Source: a virus. Taken from it: 34,070 nucleotides of DNA. The first letter of the stretch is position 1; each line of letters opens with the position of its first letter. The notes under the pieces were generated by a model that was given only the letters and a program-made list of their open reading frames with translations, was not told the DNA's origin and did not search any database. Made by a program: the position numbers and the translations under genes. Shown here one piece after another: positions 15,469 through 23,821 of this stretch. The DNA is taken from positions 1 to 34,070 of IMG/VR virus record IMGVR_UViG_3300005904_000001, one strand, 5' to 3'.

Positions 15469-15704
15469 TAGAAAAAGAAATTCACAGGACGGGTAACGAC
15501 AGTAGCGGTGCCTGCGATACAGGCATCGTATTGTGCCTGAAGAACCGCAACCCGTGAGATGAGAGCCGGAAGGCTGGCTGGCGTGTACATGACGCGGGAG
15601 CCGTCCGCGTCCTGAACTTCTCTGATAGCGGCTCCACGTTGAAGGGCGTCAAGAGCTGCTTGAGCCGCATCAAGACGGGTTTTGATCGCCGCGCAATCCG
15701 CCAT
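15468..15704 (-). CDS. Head-tail joining protein (lambda gpW-like)
   Basis: This 78-residue protein has the size and helical pattern of gpW, the small protein that joins the portal and blocks DNA leakage before tail attachment. The pattern is an N-terminal helix (CAAIKTRLDAAQAALDALQRG), then VQDADGSRVMYTPA, then a second helix (LPALISRVAVLQAQYDACI). It lies between terminase and portal, exactly as W does in lambda. The start ATG 15704 is 5 bp past the preceding small gene's stop. Confidence 0.88.
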   Translation of the reverse strand: MADCAAIKTRLDAAQAALDALQRGAAIREVQDADGSRVMYTPASLPALISRVAVLQAQYDACIAGTATVVTRPVNFFF

Positions 15705-15708
15705 TACG

Positions 15709-15798
15709 TCAACTCTTCTTCGGGAAAATAGGCTTCTTCCCTTTCCGGAAAATCGGCTTCTGTCCCTTGGCAGGCTTTTTCGGTGCTGATTTTGCCAC
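15709..15798 (-). CDS. Very small basic protein, 29 aa
   Basis: A 30-codon frame fills the gap between the large terminase and gpW-like genes. It begins at GTG 15798 with AGGAG 6 nt upstream, the best-placed Shine-Dalgarno site of the gap. The product is extremely basic and contains an internal repeat (KPIFRKGK, then KPIFPKKS). Nothing of this sort is in lambda at this place. It may bind DNA or a packaging protein, or only couple translation between its neighbours. The ribosome site and the flush fit between the two neighbours argue that it is real. Confidence 0.6.
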   Translation of the reverse strand: MAKSAPKKPAKGQKPIFRKGKKPIFPKKS

Positions 15799-15807
15799 TA
15801 CCGACTC

Positions 15808-17970
15808 CTATGCTAAATCTTTCCCGAGTTCAGAGAAGTCAATACGCTTTTCAACCCTTGGAGTCAATGCCTCTACAGACTTGTCAACATCCTTCGCTTG
15901 AATGATTAACGGATTTCTCGACCAATCGTCCGCCCACACCGGAGGATTCATCCAGTTGATCGATTCGACGCGAAGCAATGATGAGGCACAAGCGCCTATG
16001 CAATAATACAACAAATCCCAGGATTCATTTCTGACTCCTCGGGTCCCTTCCCAACGTCCGCGCTCGTCCCGATGTTCGACGCAAAGCTCCTTATAGAACC
16101 ACGTTGGAAGCCAATCCGGAAAACGGATCATCCCTTTTCCCGGCGTCAAACTGTCGAGTCTATGATTCAGAGCATCCTTCAAAACATTCGAGTTCAAAAA
16201 CAGAACCGGGACATCGCCTCGTGCGGCTGCAAACTTACTTTTCTGCTTGCTATCTGGAAAATCGATGTAAGTTCGAGGAGCCGTCATCAAAGGATGACCT
16301 TTCACGAGATGAAAGCGAGAGGCCAAACCTTTCCGACGAAGAATGCGGTAAAACTCATAGGCATTAGTCGTAACACCGTCCTCGCCTCCTGAATCTCCAA
16401 TCGTCATTTTGATCGACATTCGCCGACCGGACCCGTCGTCCAACGGATAGGTTTTGCTCATCACGTCTTCGATCAGAATTTCCCAATCTTCGACATAAGT
16501 GCCAGGACGAACTCGGTCGTATTGATCCTCATATTCAAGCCGTTTCGACTTGGTGATGCTCCACCTATCGACAATCGTAATATCGTATGGCGAACCCGGC
16601 CCGATCCCATGAACCTGAACAACGAACCGAGAACGTTGAACATCGACGCACGCAACAAGAAACCGAACTCCGGAATGAACCTGAAGCTCTTCGAATGGTT
16701 CGGCCCGGTCCATCAGGACTTCAGGCAATCTTTCCAGTTCAAGCTTCTTCGGGACGTAGGGCTGAGCAAGGCTGGTGTTAAAGAAGGTCTGAAGAGCTGT
16801 CTCGCTCCCCGTGCGTTCGAACTCCTGGCTGGCATTCAGATACTCAATCACGAGCTGCGACCAAGTTTTGAAACCGGCAGCAACGCCCTGAAGCCAGAAA
16901 GACGCAATACGGCTACGCGAGGACTTACCTACGATCTTACCTTTCTCATCGACGCTCTGACCGTCTTTCAGCCAAACAGACTCTTCAAGCATCCACTGGC
17001 GTTGAAACGGCCAAATCTCTTCGTCGCAATGTGGGCAAATCATCCGCACTGTATCGGCCGCGTCGAGAGCATTGTCCCGCGCGTCCCATTTCAAATTTCC
17101 CCATGTGCCTTCGAAGTATTCCGTGCAATACGGGCAAGGCCAGTAGAGCCGCCGCCTATCGCCTCGATTGTAGAGCGCCAGGATGCCCTTACAGGGGGGT
17201 GCTTCGTGCCGGCTACCCGGAACCCATCTCATGTCCTCAATGGGCCTAGACGGGCTCGACTCGGCGACTGTGAGGGCAAAGGATTTGAACGTCGTGGTTC
17301 GCATGAACGCGAGGTCGAACGGCGAGCCTTCATCGCTCACCGAATCGTCCATCCGGTCATAATCGGTCAACGCGATATGCGGAACCGGCTTGCCGGCCAT
17401 TTCGCTGACAGTCGGCCATGACAAGCTCAAGATCATTCCGGATTGATACTGCTTCGAACCTTTGTTGTCATAAGCCCGGCTCCGGATAAGCCGTGATCGG
17501 ATATGGGGGCTGTTCGCGTTCAACCTATCCACGCGGCGAACTGCGAAGTCTCGTGCGTTCTGCTGCGTCGGATTGAACACCGTCATGTCCATCGGTTCTT
17601 GCATGACGGAATAGGCAATCCAATTGATGATTAAGCCTTCGGTCTTACCCGACTGAGCCGGCCCGCAGAAGATGATCGCGGCCAGCTCTCGGCTCGAAAG
17701 CAAGTTTTGCGGCTCGACCATGTAGGGAGCCTGCGATTCATCCCAATTGCCGGATCGCGCACCGGGCCGTCGAATAACTACGAACTTCTTGGCGCATTCG
17801 GTTACGCTCATACGTCCCGGCTTACGAAACGCCTCCCTCGCTACCGACACGAAAATTTCAGCGACGCTCTTATATTTCCCCTTCCTCGGCAGAAGGTTCG
17901 GGTCCTGATCGACTCGGTTTTCGTAGTTCTTCGACAATGGCATTGCCAAGGCTTTCAAGCGTTGCATCAA
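15808..17970 (-). CDS. Terminase large subunit (lambda gpA/GpA family)
   Basis: This 720-residue ATPase-nuclease cuts the concatemer and pumps DNA into the prohead. The Walker A-like element is GPAQSGKT (residues 103-110) and the Walker B region is HIALTDYDRMD (198-208). Two CPxC pairs (279-282 and 312-315) form the zinc motif typical of the GpA family. The nuclease region includes the conserved VDVQRSRFVVQVHGIG segment. The start is uncertain: ATG 17970 overlaps the small subunit by 101 bp, while in-frame ATG 17943 or a GTG just after the small-subunit stop would shorten it. A dispersed motif lies at 16231-16241 and a one-mismatch copy at 17697-17707. Confidence 0.95.
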   Translation of the reverse strand: MMQRLKALAMPLSKNYENRVDQDPNLLPRKGKYKSVAEIFVSVAREAFRKPGRMSVTECAKKFVVIRRPGARSGNWDESQAPYMVEPQNLLSSRELAAIIFCGPAQSGKTEGLIINWIAYSVMQEPMDMTVFNPTQQNARDFAVRRVDRLNANSPHIRSRLIRSRAYDNKGSKQYQSGMILSLSWPTVSEMAGKPVPHIALTDYDRMDDSVSDEGSPFDLAFMRTTTFKSFALTVAESSPSRPIEDMRWVPGSRHEAPPCKGILALYNRGDRRRLYWPCPYCTEYFEGTWGNLKWDARDNALDAADTVRMICPHCDEEIWPFQRQWMLEESVWLKDGQSVDEKGKIVGKSSRSRIASFWLQGVAAGFKTWSQLVIEYLNASQEFERTGSETALQTFFNTSLAQPYVPKKLELERLPEVLMDRAEPFEELQVHSGVRFLVACVDVQRSRFVVQVHGIGPGSPYDITIVDRWSITKSKRLEYEDQYDRVRPGTYVEDWEILIEDVMSKTYPLDDGSGRRMSIKMTIGDSGGEDGVTTNAYEFYRILRRKGLASRFHLVKGHPLMTAPRTYIDFPDSKQKSKFAAARGDVPVLFLNSNVLKDALNHRLDSLTPGKGMIRFPDWLPTWFYKELCVEHRDERGRWEGTRGVRNESWDLLYYCIGACASSLLRVESINWMNPPVWADDWSRNPLIIQAKDVDKSVEALTPRVEKRIDFSELGKDLA
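16231..16241. promoter_or_regulatory. Dispersed 11-bp motif, site 6 (AAACTTACTTT)
   Basis: This is an exact match to the dispersed consensus inside the large terminase gene. Confidence 0.55.
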
Positions 17971-18478
17971 GCGTACCTTGAACGATTGCTCTCTGCTGTT
18001 CGTTCAAGCCAGCTTTATCCGCAAGCTCGTCAGGAAGCAAGAGCAAGTTCATTCGCACTGAATTGAAAGCCGACGAAGCGACAGACTCGATATCTGATGT
18101 ATGCCACAACTCGCCGACTAATTCTTCGTACTTCCGACGTTGAGCTAGGCCCTCCCAAAACATTTTATTGGTCATGGCCGGAAAGTCACGCGGGTCCATC
18201 TGTTGAAGTGCCGTTTCAATTTGCTTCTCGGTCAACTTGACCCGCACGAGATACTGAGCTGCATCCTTTATCTGATAGAGAGGCGTTCCTTTGTTATTCA
18301 CACCGGATGTCGGACAGCTCACCAATCTTCTTTCCACGTTCTGACGCTTCATGCCGAAAATTTCAGCTAAAGTCGTCACACTGCATCCGTGAAAGATCGC
18401 AGCTCTATCCGCAGCCGAGTAAGTTCTTCCTCTGCCGTCGCCACTCTCCGGAGGCGACGGCGAACGTGTTCTTTTCAT
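17870..18478 (-). CDS. Terminase small subunit (lambda Nu1-like)
   Basis: This 202-residue protein precedes the large terminase, as Nu1 does. It contains a winged-helix-like DNA-recognition region near the N-terminus (VTTLAEIFGMKRQNVERRL, then PLYQIKDAAQYLV), followed by a long helical part. The pattern fits the Nu1/DUF1441 group of DNA-packaging proteins that recognise the packaging site and activate the large subunit. The start ATG 18478 is 8 bp from the upstream stop with only a weak GAG ribosome site. Its C-terminus is acidic (AEEGEI). Confidence 0.87.
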   Translation of the reverse strand: MKRTRSPSPPESGDGRGRTYSAADRAAIFHGCSVTTLAEIFGMKRQNVERRLVSCPTSGVNNKGTPLYQIKDAAQYLVRVKLTEKQIETALQQMDPRDFPAMTNKMFWEGLAQRRKYEELVGELWHTSDIESVASSAFNSVRMNLLLLPDELADKAGLNEQQRAIVQGTLDATLESLGNAIVEELRKPSRSGPEPSAEEGEI

Positions 18479-18485
18479 GGTTTGC

Positions 18486-19076
18486 TTACTCTGTCGGAAC
18501 TGTTACACGTTCGCGAGGATCGCCGAGAACAAGAAATCGAAGACGGGAATCCATTTCGGCCATTTGCCGCTGAATGCTTTCGATCTCCTGCGCCCGCGAT
18601 AGCTCTTCCTTCGGTGTGATCGTCGGCGGCAATTTCTCGTACCTGCCGTCATCGAACTCCGGAGCATACCGAAACCAAATTTTCCCGTCAGCCTCGTCTC
18701 GATAAGCCACGAGGATATCGCCTTCCTGCGGCTGATGCGTGCTGGCCTGAAGTTCTCCCCGGCCGATCTCGACGTAGGTTGATTGCCGCTTTAAGTGCCG
18801 CCATCGCGCCATCGTCGGCGTAATCATCAACTGGCCTTCAAGCGTCAGGATGAGACGCTTGCTGTATTGAGCGGCATCCAACAGCTCTTCATAGAGATGG
18901 TGCAGCCAATCTTTCGTCGAGAAATCTCCCCGACCGAGTCCGACACCATACTTCCGCCATCCTACACGTTGCCGAGCCAGAAGTTCGGCCCGTATGGATT
19001 CTGTCACAGGATCAGGAGGCGGCGTTCCGTTGCCCGGCTGATCGGTATGACCGGGAGCCCGTCGATAATCGCTCAT
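18486..19076 (-). CDS. MazG-like protein fused to a small C-terminal beta module
   Basis: This is a 196-residue protein from ATG 19076, chosen because GAGG lies 6 nt upstream; an ATG at 19136 would give 216 residues. Residues ~25-80 (RQRVGWRKYGVGL, then DWLHHLYEELLDAAQYSKRL) carry the helical EELLD metal-binding pattern of MazG-like NTP pyrophosphatases common in phages. They would hydrolyse nucleoside triphosphates to the monophosphate. Residues ~105-155 (YVEIGRGELQAS, then EGDILVAYRDE.DGKIWFRYAPEFDDGRY) form a second module that I recognise from other phage hypothetical proteins but cannot name. A dispersed motif copy lies 27 bp upstream of the start. Confidence 0.75.
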   Translation of the reverse strand: MSDYRRAPGHTDQPGNGTPPPDPVTESIRAELLARQRVGWRKYGVGLGRGDFSTKDWLHHLYEELLDAAQYSKRLILTLEGQLMITPTMARWRHLKRQSTYVEIGRGELQASTHQPQEGDILVAYRDEADGKIWFRYAPEFDDGRYEKLPPTITPKEELSRAQEIESIQRQMAEMDSRLRFLVLGDPRERVTVPTE

Positions 19077-19314
19077 CTTTCGCCTCGCTCGATTGATCGG
19101 TTGAAAGTAAGTTTTTGTCGTCAGACGGACGTTCATTTCTGGCTCCGCACCAAGGACAGAACCAATTAGGGCGGTCTAGCGGAGCATCGCCGATGCTCCA
19201 CCACATATTACAAACACCGCAACTGAAGTGAACGAGCCGTTCTACCGATTCCTTAAACTTCGCAGAACCCGCCCATGCACGCGAATTCCTTCGCGGCCTC
19301 CGTGTAATCATCAT
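19012..19314 (-). CDS. Zinc-ribbon protein
   Basis: This 100-residue frame carries CGVC (in HFSCGVCNMWWSIGD) and CPWC (in NWFCPWCGARNE), a clear pair of CxxC knuckles forming a zinc ribbon. Such small proteins often bind nucleic acid or act in protein contacts. The frame overlaps the ribonucleotide reductase end by 62 bp at its start and the next gene by 65 bp at its end, which is more than usual here. A Shine-Dalgarno AAGGAGG abuts the ATG at 19314, and no ATG, GTG or TTG lies between the reductase stop and the first knuckle. The ribbon supports coding, but the start is unsure. The C-terminal Ser/Asp-rich part may be dispensable. Confidence 0.65.
   Translation of the reverse strand: MMITRRPRRNSRAWAGSAKFKESVERLVHFSCGVCNMWWSIGDAPLDRPNWFCPWCGARNERPSDDKNLLSTDQSSEAKDERLSTGSRSYRSAGQRNAAS
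19104..19114. promoter_or_regulatory. Dispersed 11-bp motif, site 7 (AAAGTAAGTTT)
   Basis: This is an exact match to the dispersed consensus, 27 bp upstream of the likely start of the MazG-like gene and inside the low-complexity tail of the zinc-ribbon frame. Confidence 0.6.
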
Positions 19315-21268
19315 CCTCCTTGAACTCCGACCAATCGATTGTCTCAGGTGTTTTCGCCTTCAGTTCCTCGAATTGGACCTTCGTGCAAACGATGTAAGGA
19401 GCTTGTCGATATGTCCCACCATCATAAGGCAGAAACGCGATACCGGAAACCCAATTGAAATTCTTGTGAACCCAGCCGCCTACCTCCATCCACTCGCGGT
19501 CCTTCACCGAGATCGTGACGGATGGCTTGTGTTCGCAATAGTGCTGCTGATAGAGGAGCCATATCTGAAGATGCTCCATCGCTGAATAGTCGTCTCGGGT
19601 AATCGCGCCTTCCGGCACCGTTATGGGGAAATACATAACGCGCTCGGTTTCCGGTGCCGCGACTGAAGGCTCGGTATAGACGCCGCGCGTCGTCATGAAA
19701 GCCGCGACAGGATCGACGGTGTTCGCTCGGTTCGTCCTGATGTAGAAATTCTTCGTATGCCGGCCGTGCAGCCCCGAACTGCAATCAACGAGGTTCGAAT
19801 TGTTTCCCTCGGGCTTTACCGTCGTGATCGCGGCCGAACGATTGATACCAATGCGATCCGCCCAATCTGCATTTGTCTCGACAGCGAGATCGCGCATCAT
19901 CCCGAGAACGTTCGGCAGCTCAATCTTCACGCCATCGACAACGAAATCGTCCGACGTGAAAGTACCATTTCGAACATAGTCGAGCCCGGCCATGAATTTG
20001 TTGTCGAAGATGCCGTTCAAGCTGACGCCCAGCAGCCGTTCCTCTTCACAGTTCTTCCGCCAGTCATCTTGGAGGTAACGGAAATTCGTCAGCGTCGATT
20101 GCAGCGTACCGAGAATTGTCGAAAGCTTGATCTTATAAAGCAGCTCTCTCAATCCGTCGCTCGCGCGGATGATGTTAGTCGTCAAATTGCAGAACTGACG
20201 AGGACGCAAGATGATCTCACCGCACGGATTGAGCCCGTAATGATCGCCCCATTTATCCACGTCGATCCGCCGCGACCGTCGCGCCTGTTCGATCAGGGCT
20301 CGCCGACTGATTTGCCCACGCTCGCCGGCCTGAGAACGAATAAGTGCAAGCCATTCCTCCGCGAATTGAGTCGCAGAAGGCATGTCTGTCCAAACCGCTG
20401 AATTATTGGCAAGGCGAAAGTGAGGCTTACGATTCCACCACTCTCCTGACTTAGCATCTCGCATACGCTCGTCGGAAGGGTTCGATAGACTGATCTCCGC
20501 TCCCCGACGCACACCACCACTGTTCGCAACATCGCTTGCCTTCGTCATCAGGTCGTGGTTGTCATAGCTCGTCAGCCGACGAAGATCAGCATCAACCGAC
20601 GCCTTGAAGATGTCGATGGTATGTTGAAACAAATCCTCAAGCGGCTCCGGACCCGAGGCCCGTCCTCCGAACGTCATCAGCCGGGTTCCCTTGCCCCGGA
20701 CTTTCGACGTATTCCATGACGGTATGACGCCTTGGTAGAGCATCATAATCAGTTGGCGGAATGACTCACACCAGCCGATCTTGTCGTCCTCAACGACGAT
20801 AGTATAGTCGGTTTCGCCCAACGCATCCGGCAAAAACGGCATTTGGTTTGTGTATTGCCGTTCGACCGAGAAGCCGACGCCGACCGAACACATGGTAAGA
20901 TAGAAAGCCTCATCATGCGTTTGAATTCGATCACACGGCGCATAAGCACAGTTGTACGCCGCAGCGTTATCCCGCTCCAATGCCGGCCCTGCCGTCATCA
21001 TAGCTCGCATCGACGGCATCACGAGAAGGAACAGAATTCCTTCATAGATCGCAATCTGAGTCTCTTCAGGGATGAGGTATCCGAAATTGTGGTAGATATG
21101 GTTGAACAGAAAATGGCAATACCGGAAAACGGTTTCCGGCCAAAACTCACGCCGTCCCCATTCATCGACGTATCGACTGTATTTCGTCAAATGTGTCTGC
21201 TGCTGGTATAAAGACGGCAGGCTGATATGACGATAGTTGTCGAGCTTGATGAAACATGCGTCTTTCAT
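19253..21268 (-). CDS. nrdJ: Class II (adenosylcobalamin-dependent) ribonucleoside-triphosphate reductase
   Basis: This 671-residue monomeric enzyme reduces ribonucleoside triphosphates to dNTPs using adenosylcobalamin. It aligns by eye with the Lactobacillus leichmannii enzyme (about 739 residues). C107 (AAYNCAYA) and C360 (RPRQFCNLTT) match the redox pair; C349 and E351 in NPCGEI match the thiyl radical and acid residues. C664 and C669 (CMGGFCEV) match the C-terminal shuttle cysteines. The spacing C349 to C360 (11) and C664 to C669 (5) equals that of the reference enzyme. ANSGGVRRGAEISLSN is another family block. The start overlaps the helicase stop by 4 bp (ATGA). It makes the phage independent of host oxygen-linked reductase but needs host B12. 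Confidence 0.94.
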   Translation of the reverse strand: MKDACFIKLDNYRHISLPSLYQQQTHLTKYSRYVDEWGRREFWPETVFRYCHFLFNHIYHNFGYLIPEETQIAIYEGILFLLVMPSMRAMMTAGPALERDNAAAYNCAYAPCDRIQTHDEAFYLTMCSVGVGFSVERQYTNQMPFLPDALGETDYTIVVEDDKIGWCESFRQLIMMLYQGVIPSWNTSKVRGKGTRLMTFGGRASGPEPLEDLFQHTIDIFKASVDADLRRLTSYDNHDLMTKASDVANSGGVRRGAEISLSNPSDERMRDAKSGEWWNRKPHFRLANNSAVWTDMPSATQFAEEWLALIRSQAGERGQISRRALIEQARRSRRIDVDKWGDHYGLNPCGEIILRPRQFCNLTTNIIRASDGLRELLYKIKLSTILGTLQSTLTNFRYLQDDWRKNCEEERLLGVSLNGIFDNKFMAGLDYVRNGTFTSDDFVVDGVKIELPNVLGMMRDLAVETNADWADRIGINRSAAITTVKPEGNNSNLVDCSSGLHGRHTKNFYIRTNRANTVDPVAAFMTTRGVYTEPSVAAPETERVMYFPITVPEGAITRDDYSAMEHLQIWLLYQQHYCEHKPSVTISVKDREWMEVGGWVHKNFNWVSGIAFLPYDGGTYRQAPYIVCTKVQFEELKAKTPETIDWSEFKEDDDYTEAAKEFACMGGFCEV

Positions 21269-22818
21269 TTTTTCAGTCTCCGATGGAGCCGCTGTAAGCG
21301 ACGATACATGGCCTGTTGGGCATCTTCGAGATGTTGAAGCCGCTTAGCCACAACGTTATCCACAGTGCGCCGAGCGGCGAAAAGGTGAACCGTAACCGTC
21401 TCCTCCTGGCCTCTTCTATCGAGCCGGCCGATCAACTGTTCGAATAGCTCGGCCGAATGGAAGAGATCGAATACCGCGAGATGATGACCGCCGAACTGAA
21501 GTTCGATCCCGTGTGAAGCTGAAGCAGGATGAATGAACATCAACTTGAACTTCCGCCTATTCCACTGTTCGATCATCTTCCCTTGCGGGTCCATAACAGC
21601 CGCCTTGGGAAATCGTTGTTTCAAACGAGCGAGGGTAGGTTTGAACCAATAGGAGCAAAGAACCGGCTCATCTTGGGTTTCGTCGAGAAGCTGTTCTAAT
21701 TCCTCAAACTTACTTTCATGGAAAAAATGAACGCCGCGCTGATTGTCGTAGACCGCCCCCGATGCGAGCTGAAGAAGCTTGCCGTTCAAAATGCCGGCTG
21801 ACTTCGCTTCAATTATCTCCTCATCCGGAGCCTCAAGAATAGCCGTCTCCTCGAATTCCCGATATTGCTTGACGATGATATCGGGAAGTTGAACCGGCCG
21901 AATACGAATCATCGGCTCTTCCAAATCTCGGAAATCGGCTTTCCTGATCGGCAACACGATATCCGAGATGACCCGCTCCATCTCTTCTGCGCCGCCCGGC
22001 CGCAGGTCCCATTTCTTCGTGTAAAAGTTCTGAGTGAAATACCGTTGACGGAAAGCAGTTATCCCCCGACCGAATCGTTGTCCTTGGTCCAATAGATAAA
22101 TCTGCGAAAAGAAATAGATGTAGGATTGCTTTGCCGGCGTCGCCGTCAGCTCGTGAACACGGTCCATATACGGACGCATATCCTTGATCGCGTTGAACAC
22201 GTTTGAGTTATGATCCCGCAACTTCGACGACTCATCCCATATCAGAATCCGATACGGCCAAGGCTTCCGACGAGTGACGTAATAATCTACCAGCCAATCG
22301 GTTGCTTCATGATTGATGACATGAATCAAGGATCGGCTTTTCAAGAGATTCCGGCGAAGACGGTTTTTCAACTCTGTCAAATGCTGCCCGATCAAACTTA
22401 GTTTCGTCTTCGCGGCCTCCTTCCGATCCGTCATGTGAGAGAGTCGAGGATGCAGCTCTTCATTCATCCTTTTGCGCTCGGCTATCAAACGGGGATCGTC
22501 GTCTTCAACCCGGAGAATTGTAGAAGACATCCACGCGGTATGCCGCCATCGAGATATCTCAGGCTGCCAAACAGTATTCGCTACCTTGATCGGAGCATCG
22601 ATCAGCACTTTCGCGTGATACCCTTCAGCGAAAAGCCTATCGAGAAGCGTCAGGATGACAATAGTTTTACCGAAGCCGGTCCCAGCGAAGAGGGCTGAAT
22701 ACGGATGATCGTAGAGCCAATCGACTGCGTAATCCTGCGATTCAGTCAAATCTTCTCTGCCGCCCCGAACGGCAGTCCGGAAAAGTTGATCGAGATAGGA
22801 TTCGGCGCTGAACATCAT
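21265..22818 (-). CDS. SNF2-like (superfamily 2) DNA helicase
   Basis: This 517-residue protein starts at ATG 22818, which overlaps the upstream stop (ATGA); a longer start at 22848 is in frame but would overlap by 34 bp. It has the superfamily 2 motifs in order: Walker A GTGFGKT (46-52), the motif II variant LIWDESSKLRD, motif III LTATPAKQ, the late-motif HPASASHGIELQ and motif VI QLIGRLDRRGQ. It resembles the SNF2-type helicases that accompany DUF2800, DUF2815, PolA and VRR-NUC in many phage replication modules. It likely remodels or unwinds DNA during phage replication. Two dispersed motif copies (21706, 22394) lie within it. Confidence 0.9.
   Translation of the reverse strand: MMFSAESYLDQLFRTAVRGGREDLTESQDYAVDWLYDHPYSALFAGTGFGKTIVILTLLDRLFAEGYHAKVLIDAPIKVANTVWQPEISRWRHTAWMSSTILRVEDDDPRLIAERKRMNEELHPRLSHMTDRKEAAKTKLSLIGQHLTELKNRLRRNLLKSRSLIHVINHEATDWLVDYYVTRRKPWPYRILIWDESSKLRDHNSNVFNAIKDMRPYMDRVHELTATPAKQSYIYFFSQIYLLDQGQRFGRGITAFRQRYFTQNFYTKKWDLRPGGAEEMERVISDIVLPIRKADFRDLEEPMIRIRPVQLPDIIVKQYREFEETAILEAPDEEIIEAKSAGILNGKLLQLASGAVYDNQRGVHFFHESKFEELEQLLDETQDEPVLCSYWFKPTLARLKQRFPKAAVMDPQGKMIEQWNRRKFKLMFIHPASASHGIELQFGGHHLAVFDLFHSAELFEQLIGRLDRRGQEETVTVHLFAARRTVDNVVAKRLQHLEDAQQAMYRRLQRLHRRLKK
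21706..21716. promoter_or_regulatory. Dispersed 11-bp motif, site 8 (AAACTTACTTT)
   Basis: This is an exact match to the dispersed consensus inside the helicase gene. Site 9 lies 688 bp away. Confidence 0.55.
22394..22404. promoter_or_regulatory. Dispersed 11-bp motif, site 9 (AAACTTAGTTT)
   Basis: This is an exact palindromic copy inside the helicase gene. Confidence 0.55.
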
Positions 22819-23489
22819 CCGAGCCCGGTAGCCCTCGATTGAGCCCATTCATTCACTTGAAGAATCGGCCATACCCAATCAGGGCATCGACCGCGACCGA
22901 ATACCACGACTCCGATTGTCCCTTCCGGATTACCGAGACGTGCTTTGGCCTCAACAAATGAACGCCCCGTTGTAAGCACGTCATCGACGATAAGAACCGG
23001 ATATCCGGAATCGGGTTCGGCGTATCGATCAAGAGCTTGGGCGAAACGATTCCCGCCTCTCGGTATGCCGTAAACCGAGCGGAACGCAAACTTCCAAGCG
23101 ACGAGTTTTGCGAGTGCTGCCCAATCGGCACTGTCGAGAGCATCGCAATCAAGCTTCCAGGGAAGTTGGAATTTGCTATGGGTAGAGAACCAGCCGAATT
23201 TGAATAGGGCATTATAGATCGATCTTTCCTCATCGTTGACCGCTTTGCCCATTGGAAGCCAAATGACATGGGCTCCCCGGTGACGGGCCTCACGTTCGGC
23301 TGCCGCGATCATGATACCGCCGCCTTCCGGCCGAATCGTCACGGCTACCATGCCGGGCGGCGCATTTCTGACCATCATCCGAATCGTATGAGCGATATCG
23401 ATATTACGGCAGTCGAGAATGTACGGCTCGCCGTCAAGCTTATCTAAAGCTCCACTCAAAATATCTGGCGGTCTGATACGTCGGATCAT
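22815..23489 (-). CDS. Phosphoribosyltransferase-like protein
   Basis: This 224-residue protein carries the PRPP-binding signature VLIVDDVLTTGRSF (residues 165-177), preceded by FRSVYGIPRGGNRFA, the loop typical of type I phosphoribosyltransferases of the orotate/ComF kind. Such enzymes join a base to 5-phosphoribose. The N-terminal ~130 residues (VAVTIRPEGGGIMIAAAEREAR, then HVIWLPMGKAVNDEERSIYNALFKFGWF) are an extra domain I do not recognise. The gene overlaps the helicase and VRR-NUC genes by 4 bp each, so it is in the same operon. A role in nucleotide salvage, or in making a modified nucleotide, is inference. It may also be a regulatory PRTase without catalysis. Confidence 0.82.
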   Translation of the reverse strand: MIRRIRPPDILSGALDKLDGEPYILDCRNIDIAHTIRMMVRNAPPGMVAVTIRPEGGGIMIAAAEREARHRGAHVIWLPMGKAVNDEERSIYNALFKFGWFSTHSKFQLPWKLDCDALDSADWAALAKLVAWKFAFRSVYGIPRGGNRFAQALDRYAEPDSGYPVLIVDDVLTTGRSFVEAKARLGNPEGTIGVVVFGRGRCPDWVWPILQVNEWAQSRATGLG

Positions 23490-23821
23490 TTGAGCCCCAA
23501 TATCTTGTTAGCAGATTTCAAGTTATCGACGACGTAGACTTCGACGCCGGCTTCCCTGAGTTCGTTGATTCGCTTTTGCTGAAGCGGTTCGGGCTCTCTG
23601 CCGTGACGCTTCCATTCCATCAGAACCACGCGGCCCCGACCGCAATGAGGACACCGATCTTGCTCGGCGCATCTCGCATAGAACCGATCCGGAAACCCAT
23701 CGGTTGAAGTTCGCATGATCTTAGAGACGAACCATCCTGCCTTCTGAGCCCAGGTCCGATGATCGCGCTCGACTTCTTTCTCAAGCGGAACCCGTTCCAT
23801 GATCGGTTTGAATTTTCTCAT
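23486..23821 (-). CDS. VRR-NUC nuclease with zinc insertion
   Basis: This 111-residue protein fits the VRR-NUC branch of PD-(D/E)XK nucleases: GFPDRFYA holds the metal-binding Asp, VVLMEWKRHG the E-x-K pair, and LQQKRINELREAGVEVYVV the conserved Gln and last strand. An insertion, CAEQDRCPHCGRG, looks like a three-Cys zinc knuckle, seen in several phage members. These phage nucleases are thought to process branched DNA. The gene overlaps its neighbours by 4 bp on each side (ATGA), consistent with the coupled replication operon. Confidence 0.88.
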   Translation of the reverse strand: MRKFKPIMERVPLEKEVERDHRTWAQKAGWFVSKIMRTSTDGFPDRFYARCAEQDRCPHCGRGRVVLMEWKRHGREPEPLQQKRINELREAGVEVYVVDNLKSANKILGLK

